DNA from: Roseomonas sp. OT10
GTDB lineage: Bacteria > Pseudomonadota > Alphaproteobacteria > Acetobacterales > Acetobacteraceae
Length of the DNA stretch: 64,000 nt
Assembly (NCBI RefSeq): GCF_020991085.1
Contig: NZ_CP087719.1
Location: 1,054,001 to 1,118,000, forward strand
Reading direction: 5' to 3'
A model generated the notes under the pieces. It saw only the letters and a program-made list of their open reading frames with translations, was not told the DNA's origin and ran no database searches. Positions 42,775-50,315 of the stretch are shown here, piece by piece. Position 1 is the first letter of the stretch. Each line of letters starts with the position of its first letter. The position numbers and the translations under genes are program-made.

Positions 42775-43230
42775 TCAGCGGCGCCAGCGCTCCTGGTCCA
42801 GACGGCGGCGGTCCTCGGCAAGGCGGCGCTGCTCCTCGTCCAGGCGACGTTGGCGGTCCTGCAACTGGCGGTCGCGGTCCTCGGCGGCACGACGGGAGTC
42901 TTCCCAACGGTGGCGTTCGCTTTCCTGCCGGGCGCGCTGCTCGTCCCTCCGGGCGCGGTCATGGTCCCAGGCCTCGCGCCGGCGCTCCCGGGCTTCGCGG
43001 TCCCGCTCGCGGGCTTCACGCTGGCGCTCCTGTTCCCAACGGTCCCGCTCCTGCGCCTCGCGCCGGCGGTCGTCGTCCCAGCGCTGCTGGTCACCGCCGC
43101 CTTGCTGAAGGCCCTGGAGCACCTGCCCGACGATGCCGTTGAGATCCTGCGCGGCGGCAGGCAGCGTCAGCCCGGCGGCGGCGAGGCCCAGAAGCAGGCT
43201 CCGGCGGGCAAGGGGGGACGGGGCAGGCAT
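42775..43230 (-). CDS. Small exported Arg/Glu/Gln-rich coiled-coil protein
   Basis: A 151-residue protein with a signal peptide (PLARRSLLLGLAAAGLTLPAAAQ) followed by LNGIVGQVLQGLQQGGG. About 95 residues follow that consist almost only of Arg, Glu, Asp, Gln, Trp and Ala, with repeats such as EARERDREARERRREA and LDEEQRRLAEDRRRLDQER. This should form a long charged helix or coiled coil outside the cytoplasm. The start at 43230 is chosen because GGAGG lies five bases upstream. Function is unknown; similar proteins occur as hypothetical genes in related bacteria. Confidence 0.65.
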   Translation of the reverse strand: MPAPSPLARRSLLLGLAAAGLTLPAAAQDLNGIVGQVLQGLQQGGGDQQRWDDDRRREAQERDRWEQERQREARERDREARERRREAWDHDRARRDEQRARQESERHRWEDSRRAAEDRDRQLQDRQRRLDEEQRRLAEDRRRLDQERWRR

Positions 43231-43446
43231 GGGATCCTCCGGCATTTGCCTGTGGAACGTGCCGGCGCCGGGACCGTTTCCAGACCAGCGCCCGACCGCC
43301 GTGGCGACGGGAGATATCCGTGCCGCATCCGGCGATGGCACGGCGATGCGGTGGCCATTTCAAGGACGGCCTCGGCCCTGTCCGGGGCCCGGGCCGGGGG
43401 GGATGGCGGTGCCGCTGCGGCCGGCGGCCCGCCGCGCGCCACCCCG

Positions 43447-43746
43447 TCAGCGCTGGATGTTGCTTCCCATGCCGGGGGCCACGGTCTCGGCTGCGCCCGT
43501 CCCCTCCAGGGCCGGAGCGGGAGAGGGCATGGTGGAGGTGGTGCTGGCGGCGCGATCGGCCTCCAGCCCCTCCGTGCGGCTGGGCATGGCCGCGCGCTGG
43601 TCGCCGCGCGCGTCACGCGCGGCGTCGTGGAAGCGGTCCTGCTGGATGCCGCGGTCCAGCTCGCGCCGGGCGCGGTCCGCCGCCGTCTCGGCCGAGGCGA
43701 TCACGGGGGCGGTGGTAAGAAGCAGGGCGAGGACGAGCGAGCGCAT
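43447..43746 (-). CDS. Small exported protein of unknown function
   Basis: A 99-residue protein with a clear signal peptide (MRSLVLALLLTTAPVIASAE). The mature part begins TAADRARRELDRGIQQDRFHDAARDARGDQRAA, a charged helix, and ends in a Ser/Thr/Pro/Ala-rich tail. It is third in the row of small secreted-protein genes on this strand. An ATG 33 bases upstream (43779) would disrupt the signal peptide. I cannot name a function. Confidence 0.6.
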   Translation of the reverse strand: MRSLVLALLLTTAPVIASAETAADRARRELDRGIQQDRFHDAARDARGDQRAAMPSRTEGLEADRAASTTSTMPSPAPALEGTGAAETVAPGMGSNIQR

Positions 43747-43834
43747 GGTCGAGGGGCTCCGTTCCGGTTCACCCCTCAACGCTCCGCCGCGCCGATCGTT
43801 CCGGGACCCTGCATCCCCGGCGCGGCGCCGGCTC

Positions 43835-44809
43835 CTACCCCGCCGCGCGCCGCCCCGGCTGCCAGGCGGGCGGCGCGACGGAGCCGGTCTGCTCTACGAT
43901 GCGGCCATAGGCCTCGGTGCGGCGGTGCGCGGCGAAGTTGAAGATGGTGGTGCGCCCGAGGCGGCACATCTCCAGGTCGCACTCCGCCACGATCAGCTCG
44001 TCGTCCCAGGAGGTGGCCTGCGCCATGATCTCGCCCTGCGGGTTGACGATGATGGAATGGCCGAACAGCTCGTGCCCGTCCTCCGTGCCCGCCTTGGCGA
44101 CGCCGGCGGCGAAGCAGGCGTTCTGGTAGCAGCCCGCCTGGATCGAGAGGTGGCTGTGGAAGACGCGCAGGTGGTGCGCCTCGAAGCCGCGCCCCTCGCT
44201 GTTCAGGCTGGGCGTGTTGTAGCCCAGCATCACCAGCTCGACCTGCTGCAACCCCAGCACGCGCCAGGCCTCCGGCCAGCGGCGGTCGTTGCAGATCATC
44301 ATGCCGATGTTGACCTCGCTCTCCCCGACCGGCGCGCGCACCACGGGGAAGCCAAGGTCGCCCACCTCGAAGTAGCGCTTCTCCAGGTGCTGCACCTTGC
44401 GCTGGGGGTCGTATTCCTTGTGCCCGGGCAGGTGGACCTTGCGGTACTTCAGCACGATCTCGCCGGTCGGGTGGACATAGATGGCGGTGTTGAAGCGCTG
44501 CCCGTCCGGCGTCTTCTCGGCATAGCCCAGGTGGAAGCCGATGCCGTACCGCCGTGCCGCCTCGAAGAGCGGGGCGGTGGCGTTGGAGGGCATCGCCGTC
44601 TCGTACCAGTGGTCGGCCGCCGCGATGTCCTCCTCGTACCAGCGCGGGAAGAAGGTGGTCAGCGCCAGCTCGGGGAAGACCACCGCCTCGGCGCCGCGCC
44701 GGTGCGCGGTCTCCATCAGGCGGAGCATCCGGCCCATCACCTCGTCGCGCCCCTCGGCGCGCTGGATTGGGCCCATCTGGGCGGCGGCGAGGACGATGCG
44801 TCGGCTCAT
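43835..44809 (-). CDS. N-carbamoyl-D-amino-acid hydrolase (nitrilase superfamily)
   Basis: A 324-residue carbon-nitrogen hydrolase. The triad is Glu 47 (VFPELAL), Lys 124 (KYRKVHLPGHKEYD) and Cys 173 (MMICNDRRWPEAWR). The CNDRRWPE form, LSIQAGCYQNACFA and the C-terminal IFNFAAHRRTEAYG strongly recall D-carbamoylases, which release D-amino acid, CO2 and ammonia from N-carbamoyl-D-amino acids. It is about 20 residues longer than the characterised enzymes. A dihydropyrimidinase/hydantoinase-like gene lies at 47321 on the same strand, so a hydantoin-degrading pathway is plausible. It has no signal peptide. Confidence 0.88.
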   Translation of the reverse strand: MSRRIVLAAAQMGPIQRAEGRDEVMGRMLRLMETAHRRGAEAVVFPELALTTFFPRWYEEDIAAADHWYETAMPSNATAPLFEAARRYGIGFHLGYAEKTPDGQRFNTAIYVHPTGEIVLKYRKVHLPGHKEYDPQRKVQHLEKRYFEVGDLGFPVVRAPVGESEVNIGMMICNDRRWPEAWRVLGLQQVELVMLGYNTPSLNSEGRGFEAHHLRVFHSHLSIQAGCYQNACFAAGVAKAGTEDGHELFGHSIIVNPQGEIMAQATSWDDELIVAECDLEMCRLGRTTIFNFAAHRRTEAYGRIVEQTGSVAPPAWQPGRRAAG

Positions 44810-44829
44810 GGCGTCTGGCTTCCTTGTGG

Positions 44830-44850
44830 GCCGCGCCCCGGGGGCGCGGC
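44830..44850. terminator. Strong hairpin upstream of the carbamoylase gene
   Basis: GCCGCGCCC pairs perfectly with GGGCGCGGC around a three-base loop (cgg). It lies 20 bp upstream of the carbamoylase start and could end transcription from the upstream gene or form part of the leader. No T-run is seen. Confidence 0.35.
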
Positions 44851-44908
44851 GAATGGCCTGGCCTCGGCGCAGGCAAGCCCCGGGCCAGCCCGCGGCATCG
44901 GCGCCGCG

Positions 44909-44938
44909 CCGGCCAGCCTGGCCCCGGCCAGCCTGGCC
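44909..44938. repeat. Two perfect 15-bp direct repeats
   Basis: CCGGCCAGCCTGGCC occurs twice back to back, and each copy contains the inverted repeat GGCCA..TGGCC. It lies in the 225-bp gap between two minus-strand genes. Confidence 0.7.
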
Positions 44939-45034
44939 CCGACCCGCGCGGCCCCTCCGCCGCGTGACGGATGCCGGGCCGCCAGGGGCGGGGGCCCGGA
45001 GGCCGGAGAGGACGCGCCGCTGCGGCGGGCCGTC

Positions 45035-45499
45035 TCAGCGCGGCAGGTCGAGCTTCATGCCGACATGGCTCGCCACGAAGCCCAGGCGTTCGTAGAAGCG
45101 CTGCGCGTCCTTGCGCGCCGCGTTGGTGGAAAGCTGCACCATCCCGCAGCCGGCCTGCCGCGCGCGTTCCACCGCATCGCGGATCAGGGCCGCGCCCAGC
45201 CCCCGGTTGCGATGGGAGGCGGCGACGCGCACGCCCTCGATCAGCGCGCGGCTGGTGCCCTGGTAGGAGAGGTTGGGCAGCACCGCGAGTTGCAGGCAGC
45301 CGACCACCGACCCGTCCGCCGCCTCCGCCACGATGACCGCGGCGCCGGGCATGGCGGCGATGGCGTCGAAGGCACGGCCATAGCCCTCGGGCAATGGGTC
45401 GGTGGCGCGCTCGCGCTTCGCCCCCAGCATGTCGTCGGCCAGCATGGCGACGATGGCGGGCAGGTCCTCGCGCCGCGCCTCGCGGAAGGTCACACTCAT
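45035..45499 (-). CDS. GNAT-family N-acetyltransferase
   Basis: A 154-residue acetyltransferase. Features are the N-terminal MSVTFREARREDLPAIVAML, the strand LSYQGTSRALIEGVRVAASH, the acetyl-CoA loop HRNRGLGAALIRDA (around residues 95-108) and the C-terminal NAARKDAQRFYERLGF. The pattern is like the TtdA/AAC(6')-Ib-like group of small-molecule acetyltransferases; the substrate is unknown. The ATG at 45499 starts 11 bp after the stop of the HerA-like gene, so the two are probably co-transcribed. Confidence 0.85.
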   Translation of the reverse strand: MSVTFREARREDLPAIVAMLADDMLGAKRERATDPLPEGYGRAFDAIAAMPGAAVIVAEAADGSVVGCLQLAVLPNLSYQGTSRALIEGVRVAASHRNRGLGAALIRDAVERARQAGCGMVQLSTNAARKDAQRFYERLGFVASHVGMKLDLPR

Positions 45500-45510
45500 C
45501 CCCGTGCTTC

Positions 45511-47220
45511 CTATCGCTTGAGCAGCGAGCCGAGCACGCCGCGCACGAGGGCGCGGCCGACCTGCGAGCCGACGCTGCGCATGGCGGATTTCGCCATCGC
45601 CTCCACCGCGCCCTGGCGCCGCCCGCCGCCGCCCGTCAGCACGTCCGAGAGCACGCCGCCCCAGCCTCCGCCGGATTCCGGCACGCTGCCGCGCTGGCCG
45701 CCGCGCGAGGCCGGCGCGGGCACGGGGATGCGGCGCGTGCCGGGTACGGTGGTGCCACGGCCCCAGACGTCGCCGCCCGCCGCGGGGGGCGGCACACCCG
45801 CCGGCCCGGGTGCGGGGCCGCCCCAGGGGCCGCCCCAGGGGCCGCGCGGTGCTGCGCCGCCGCCCGCGCCACCCCAGGAGCCGTCCGAGGCATTGCCGCC
45901 GCCCCACCCTGCCGGCTGCGGCGCCGGGTCCTCGGCGACGGTGGTGGCACGGCCGGTGAGATGCTCGTAGGCGGAGTCGCGGTCGAGCGGCGTGTCGTAC
46001 TTCGCGCCGATCGGGCTGTGTCCCATCACCGCCGCGCGCTCCTCGGCCGTGATCGCACCCATGCGCGAGCGGGGCGGGAGGATCTTCGTGCGGTCCACCA
46101 TCCCCGGCTGCCCGCCGGGCTGGAGGGTGGAGACCAGCGCCTCGCCCACCGCCAGCTCGGTGATGGCCGTATCGGTGCGGAAGGCGGGGTTGGGGCGGAA
46201 GGTGTCCGCCGCCGCGCGCACCGCCTTCTGGTCGGCGGGGGTGAAGGCGCGCAGCGCGTGCTGCACCCGGTTGCCGAGCTGCCCCAGCACCGTGTTGGGC
46301 AGGTCCAGCGGGTTCTGGGTGACGAAGTAGACGCCCACCCCCTTGGAGCGGATCAGCCGCACCACCTGCTCGATCTTCTCCAGCAGCGCCTTGGGCACGT
46401 CCTTGAACAGCAGGTGCGCCTCGTCGAAGACGAAGGCGAGCTTCGGCTTGTCCAGGTCGCCCACCTCCGGCAGCTCCTCGAACAGCTCTGAGAGCAGCCA
46501 GAGCAGGAAGGTGGCGTAGAGGCGCGGGCTGCCCGCCAGCTTGTCGGCGGCGAGCACGTTGACCGAGCCGCGCCCGTCGGGCGTCAGCAGCATCAGGTCG
46601 GTCAGCTCCAGCGCCGGCTCGCCGAAGAAGTGCTCCGCCCCCTGCTGCTCCAGGGCGAGGAGCTTGCGCTGGATGGTCCCGACGCTCGCCTTGCTGACGT
46701 TGCCGTACTGCACCCCCAGCTCGCCCGCGCGCTCGGCCACATGCGCCAGCAGGGCGCGCAGGTCCTTCAGGTCGAGCAGCAGCAGCCCCTCGTCGTCGGC
46801 CAGGGCGAAGGCGACGGAGAGCACGCCCTCCTGCGTGTCGTTCAGGTCGAGCAGGCGGCCGAGCAGCAGCGGCCCCATCTCCGCCACCGTGGCGCGCACC
46901 GGATGGCCCTGCTCGCCGAACACGTCCCAGAAAACGACGGGCGTGGCCTGGTACGCGAAGTCGGTGGCACCCAGGCTCGCGGCGCGCTGCGCGATCTTCG
47001 GGTTGTCCTTCCCCGGCTGGCTGAGCCCGGCGAGGTCGCCCTTGATGTCGGCGACGAAGACGGGGACGCCGTTGCGCGAAAAGCCCTCGACCAGCGTCTG
47101 CAAGGTGATGGTCTTGCCCGTGCCGGTGGCGCCCGCCACCAGCCCGTGCCGGTTGGCGAGCGGCAGGTAAAGCGACTGGGGCTCCGCGCCCTTGCCGATC
47201 AGGATCCGGTCCGACGCCAT
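45511..47220 (-). CDS. HerA-like ATPase of the DUF853/YjgR family
   Basis: A 569-residue P-loop ATPase of the HerA/FtsK-like superfamily. Walker A is GATGTGKT (around residue 30-37), followed by VFVADIKGDLAGL, and Walker B is LAFVFDEAHLLF. The Arg-rich C-terminal motor region has YFVTQNPLDLPNTVLGQLGNRVQHALRAFTP in segments. A Gly/Pro/Trp-rich segment of about 100 residues (near 425-525) with GGPWGGP-type repeats separates the motor from a C-terminal tail. The family is widespread with no firmly known role; a DNA-translocating or protein-unfolding function is inferred. It is upstream of the GNAT gene. Confidence 0.87.
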   Translation of the reverse strand: MASDRILIGKGAEPQSLYLPLANRHGLVAGATGTGKTITLQTLVEGFSRNGVPVFVADIKGDLAGLSQPGKDNPKIAQRAASLGATDFAYQATPVVFWDVFGEQGHPVRATVAEMGPLLLGRLLDLNDTQEGVLSVAFALADDEGLLLLDLKDLRALLAHVAERAGELGVQYGNVSKASVGTIQRKLLALEQQGAEHFFGEPALELTDLMLLTPDGRGSVNVLAADKLAGSPRLYATFLLWLLSELFEELPEVGDLDKPKLAFVFDEAHLLFKDVPKALLEKIEQVVRLIRSKGVGVYFVTQNPLDLPNTVLGQLGNRVQHALRAFTPADQKAVRAAADTFRPNPAFRTDTAITELAVGEALVSTLQPGGQPGMVDRTKILPPRSRMGAITAEERAAVMGHSPIGAKYDTPLDRDSAYEHLTGRATTVAEDPAPQPAGWGGGNASDGSWGGAGGGAAPRGPWGGPWGGPAPGPAGVPPPAAGGDVWGRGTTVPGTRRIPVPAPASRGGQRGSVPESGGGWGGVLSDVLTGGGGRRQGAVEAMAKSAMRSVGSQVGRALVRGVLGSLLKR

Positions 47221-47320
47221 GCGCGCTGCTTCTCCCCTGGGGCTCCGCCCTGCCTTCTAGCCCATCGCACGACGGGCTGCATCCGTCCCCCGGGGACGCG
47301 GCCCGAAGCCGGCGGATGCG

Positions 47321-48715
47321 TCAGCCCGCATCTATATATGTGTGCGCGTGCTGGCGCGGCACGAAGCGCCCCGTCCCTGGCCTGGCGAGGACGCTCCCGC
47401 CATCCCAGACGCAGGCGCCGCGCAGATAGGTGGCGGCCACGCGCGCGCGGAGCCTGCGGCCGTCGAAGGGGGACCAGCGCGCATCCTCGCGGTCCCGGAT
47501 GTCGGCGGCGTCGAAGGTGAAGTCGCCTTCCTCCAGCACGCAGAGATCGGCATCGGCGCCGGGCGCGAGCGCACCCTTCTTCGGGAAGAGGCCGTGGAAG
47601 CGGGCCGGCCGCTCGGCGGCGTAGAGCGCCATCAGGGAGGGCGGCAGCCCCCGCTCCGCCAGCAGCGTGAACAGCACCGGCGCGAAGGACTGCATGCCGG
47701 TCAGCCCCGCGCCCACGGCGAAGATGTCGCCACGGTAGATCTTCCTCTCCCGTGGCCAGGGCGCGTGGTCGGTCGAGACATAGGCGACGCGGCCCGACAG
47801 CAGCGAGTCCCAGACCCGCTCCACCTCCGCCGCGGTGCGGAAGGGCGGGTTGCACTTGCCGAAGCCCTCCAACCGGATCAGGTCGTCCTCCGTCATGCAC
47901 AGGTACTGCAGGCAGGTCTCGCCCGTCGCCCGGCCGCCCCGCGCGCGGAAATCCGCGGCGATGTCGAAGCCACGGGAGAGGGAGGAATGCGCCATGTGGA
48001 CATGCGCCCCCGTCTCCAGCCCCATCTCGAAGATCTCCAGGTCGGCCATGCTCTCCGCCAGCGGCGGGCGGGTGCGGCAATGCATGATCGGGTCCGTCCG
48101 CCCCTCCGCCCTCGCCGCCGCCGTCAGCTGCTCCACCAGCTCCTGGTCCTCGTTGTGGACGGAGACCATGCGGCCCGTCTTCGCGATCTCGCGGAAGGCC
48201 GCGACCATGGTCGGGTGGTCGATGCGCGGGAAGCGGTTGGCATCGTACTCATAGGTCGAGAGCTTGAAGGAGCAGGCACCGGCCTCCGCCAGCCCGGCGA
48301 TGGCATCAACCCCGCCGGTCTTGCGGATGGTGCCGTAGAGGGCGACGTCGACATGCGCCAGCCGCTCCACCCAGCCGACCTTCTCGCGGAAGATCGTCGC
48401 GTCCGTCACCGCCTGCGGCACGTCGTAGGGCATGTCGACGCAGGTGGTGACGCCACCCGCCGCGGCGGAGGAGGTGGCGCCCTCGATGCCGGGGAAGCCG
48501 ACGGCGCTGCCGGTGTGCATGTGCCCGTCCACCAGCCCCGGCAGCACCAGGCGGCCGCGGTGGTCGGCGACCTGCCGGGCCGGTGGCGGCGCGCCCTGGC
48601 CGGTTCCGGCGATGGCGCCGCCACGCACCGCGACCCAGCCATCCGGCAGCAGGTGGTCGCTGAACACCAGCGTGCCTTGCACGACGAGGTCGAAGGGCTG
48701 CGGTTGCTCGGTCAC
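47321..48715 (-). CDS. Dihydropyrimidinase/allantoinase-like cyclic amidohydrolase
   Basis: A 464-residue dinuclear-metal amidohydrolase of the dihydroorotase/hydantoinase group. Ligands are His-x-His in VDGHMHTGS, the carboxylated Lys in SFKLSTYEYDANR, His in VSVHNEDQE, His in HMAHSSLS and Asp in VSTDHAPW. GGVTTCVDMPYDVPQ resembles allantoinases. It probably opens a cyclic ureide or hydantoin ring. The nearby N-carbamoyl-D-amino-acid hydrolase (43835) would be the next step of D-hydantoin breakdown. The start is a GTG at 48715 with GGAGAGGA upstream. Confidence 0.85.
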   Translation of the reverse strand: MTEQPQPFDLVVQGTLVFSDHLLPDGWVAVRGGAIAGTGQGAPPPARQVADHRGRLVLPGLVDGHMHTGSAVGFPGIEGATSSAAAGGVTTCVDMPYDVPQAVTDATIFREKVGWVERLAHVDVALYGTIRKTGGVDAIAGLAEAGACSFKLSTYEYDANRFPRIDHPTMVAAFREIAKTGRMVSVHNEDQELVEQLTAAARAEGRTDPIMHCRTRPPLAESMADLEIFEMGLETGAHVHMAHSSLSRGFDIAADFRARGGRATGETCLQYLCMTEDDLIRLEGFGKCNPPFRTAAEVERVWDSLLSGRVAYVSTDHAPWPRERKIYRGDIFAVGAGLTGMQSFAPVLFTLLAERGLPPSLMALYAAERPARFHGLFPKKGALAPGADADLCVLEEGDFTFDAADIRDREDARWSPFDGRRLRARVAATYLRGACVWDGGSVLARPGTGRFVPRQHAHTYIDAG

Positions 48716-49477
48716 GTTCGGTGCGTCCTCTCCATCCGCCTGGGCCGCCGTACGGCGGGCAGCGGCGATGCGGCAGAGGCTATCCCCGCCGGCGACACGC
48801 GTCACGCCGACAGGAGGGCGCCACATCGGCGCCGCATTCCGGGGCGCGTCGCGTCGCGCGCCGCCGCGAACGGAGGCGCGGGAATGGCACGGCGCGCGAT
48901 CCACGTTGCCTCTCCCGCACCGTCGCGCGCAGCCGGCACGCCGGCGTCTTCCCGCAAGGCGTCTGCATCCCGCGCGATGCGCCGCCGCCGTCCGGCGTCC
49001 GGCAACGCCACCGGGCAACGCGCGTGCTCCTGCAGCTCGTCATGCGCGTCGGAAAAATGCGCGTGTGCGACGGGCGTTTTCATTGACAAGCACAGAGCGC
49101 GTCCCGATAGCGTTCCGTGCGCGCCATCGTCCGCGCGATTCGCGAAGGCCCGACACGGCAAGGCCTCCTGCAGGGAGGCCCGACGCGAGGAGCGAGGGAC
49201 ACGAAGCGTTGCAGTGCAGAGGAACGGTCCATGGACCGCTGGCGGTTGGACAGGACGACCGGCTTCGTCGCCTCACCGGCCGCGCCCCTGGCGCGGCGGA
49301 GCGGCACGGCAGCGAAGCAAGTTCCCGTCCGGCGCGTCGCCGCCGCCACGCGCGGCGGAATGCATGGTGCCGTACCGAGCGCTGTGAAGCCCTGCCGGGG
49401 AGACGCGCGTTGCCGCGTTGCGCTCCCCCGACGGGCGTCCCTGCACCCGAGCAAGACCTGACCAGGAGATCCTGAGC
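48716..49477. other. 762-bp intergenic region and leader of the histone-like gene
   Basis: No convincing gene. An A-rich patch (GGAAAAATG near 49051) precedes a promoter-like sequence at 49083-49111. The following 360 bases could be an untranslated leader. It contains a hairpin at 49162-49180 (GGCCTCC with GGAGGCC, loop tgcag), a perfect 14-bp palindrome at 49225-49238 (CGGTCCATGGACCG) and a CCGCGCC/GGCGCGG hairpin near 49284. The first 360 bases, next to the hydantoinase start, hold only GC-rich sequence with no feature I can name. Confidence 0.5.
49083..49111 (+). promoter_or_regulatory. Sigma-70-type promoter candidate
   Basis: A perfect TTGACA at 49083-49088 is followed after 17 bases by GATAGC at 49106-49111. 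An A/T-rich patch lies just upstream. It points towards the histone-like gene starting at 49478. The -10 matches the consensus poorly, so confidence is limited. Confidence 0.45.
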
Positions 49478-50203
49478 ATGAGCGAAGAGACGAAGACCCC
49501 GCAGGCCATGGCGATGGCCATGAGCACGACGCGGCGCAGCAGCGGCAGCGGCACGCGCAAGGCCAGCACGGCCGGGCGCAAGGCGGCGGCCAAGCCCGCG
49601 GCGCGCAGCACGGCGGCGAAGAAGCCCGCCGCCAAGAAGCCGGCGGCGAAGAAGGCCACCGCCAGCCGCGCGACCGCCGCCAAGAAGCCGGCGGCCCGCA
49701 GCACCGCCGCGCGCAAGCCCGCCAGCCGCGCCACCGCTGCCAAGAAGCCGGCGGCCCGCAGCACCGCGGCGCGCAAGCCTGCCGCGCGCAAGACGGCGGC
49801 GCGCACCTCCACCCGCGCGGCAGCCAAGCCGGCGGCGAAGCGCGCCACCACCGCGCGCAAGACGGCGGCGCGCACCTCCACCCGCGCGGCGGCCAAGCCG
49901 GCGGCGAAGCGCGCCACCACCGCCCGCAAGTCGGCGACCCGGGCGACGGCGACCACCGCCCGCAAGCCCGCCGCCCGCGCCGCCACCACGCGCAAGACGG
50001 CGACCGCCCGCAAGCCGGCGACCGCCACGGCGAAGCGCAGCACCAGCACGCGCGGCACCGCCGCCTCCTCCTCGCGTTCCGAGGCGGCGAAGAAGGCGGC
50101 CGCCACGCGCGCCCGCCGCAAGGCCGAGGCGGCCGCCGCCAGCTCCGCCGACATGCCGGCCGCCGACATGCCGATGACCGGCGGGACCGACAGCGAGAGC
50201 TGA
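49478..50203 (+). CDS. Histone H1-like Lys/Ala/Arg-rich protein
   Basis: A 241-residue protein made almost entirely of Ala, Lys, Arg, Thr, Ser and Pro, with repeated AAKKPAA, ARKPAA and KRATTARK units. It resembles bacterial histone H1-like and AlgP-type proteins that bind DNA non-specifically. A 69-bp stretch encoding 23 residues is repeated in tandem at 49790-49858 and 49859-49927 with two base differences. The C-terminal 25 residues turn acidic and Met-containing (ADMPAADMPMTGGTDSES). AGGAG precedes the ATG by nine bases. Repeat length may vary between strains. It is followed by two strong hairpins. Confidence 0.88.
   Translation: MSEETKTPQAMAMAMSTTRRSSGSGTRKASTAGRKAAAKPAARSTAAKKPAAKKPAAKKATASRATAAKKPAARSTAARKPASRATAAKKPAARSTAARKPAARKTAARTSTRAAAKPAAKRATTARKTAARTSTRAAAKPAAKRATTARKSATRATATTARKPAARAATTRKTATARKPATATAKRSTSTRGTAASSSRSEAAKKAAATRARRKAEAAAASSADMPAADMPMTGGTDSES
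49790..49927 (+). repeat. Two 69-bp tandem repeats within the histone-like gene
   Basis: Units 49790-49858 and 49859-49927 are identical except for two bases (gcagcc/gcggcc and gcgcgc/gcccgc). Each encodes the 23-residue unit starting KTAARTSTRAAAKPAAK. The near-identity implies recent duplication. Confidence 0.9.
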
Positions 50204-50211
50204 GTCGTCGC

Positions 50212-50235
50212 GTCGCGGCCGGGATCGGCCGCGAC
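50212..50235 (+). terminator. First of two tandem hairpins after the histone-like gene
   Basis: GTCGCGGCCG pairs perfectly with CGGCCGCGAC around a GGAT loop, nine bases after the stop. There is no T-run directly after it; it precedes the T-tailed hairpin at 50246. Confidence 0.5.
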
Positions 50236-50245
50236 GGCACGGAAA

Positions 50246-50274
50246 GGGCGCCGCGTCACCGCGGCGCCCTTTTT
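50246..50274 (+). terminator. Intrinsic terminator after the histone-like gene
   Basis: GGGCGCCGCG pairs perfectly with CGCGGCGCCC around a TCAC loop, followed directly by TTTTT and preceded by AAA. It lies between the convergent histone-like gene and the kinase gene ending at 50316. It is the clearest rho-independent terminator in the window. Confidence 0.88.
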
Positions 50275-50315
50275 CGTGGCGGCCCGTTGATCCGCGGCGG
50301 CCTCGGCCGCGCCGC

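Noticed and set aside
49117-49461. A 114-residue open frame in the leader of the histone-like gene
   Set aside because: It starts with GTG at the predicted transcript start without a ribosome site, has Arg-rich composition expected from random GC-rich sequence, and shows no domain or signal.
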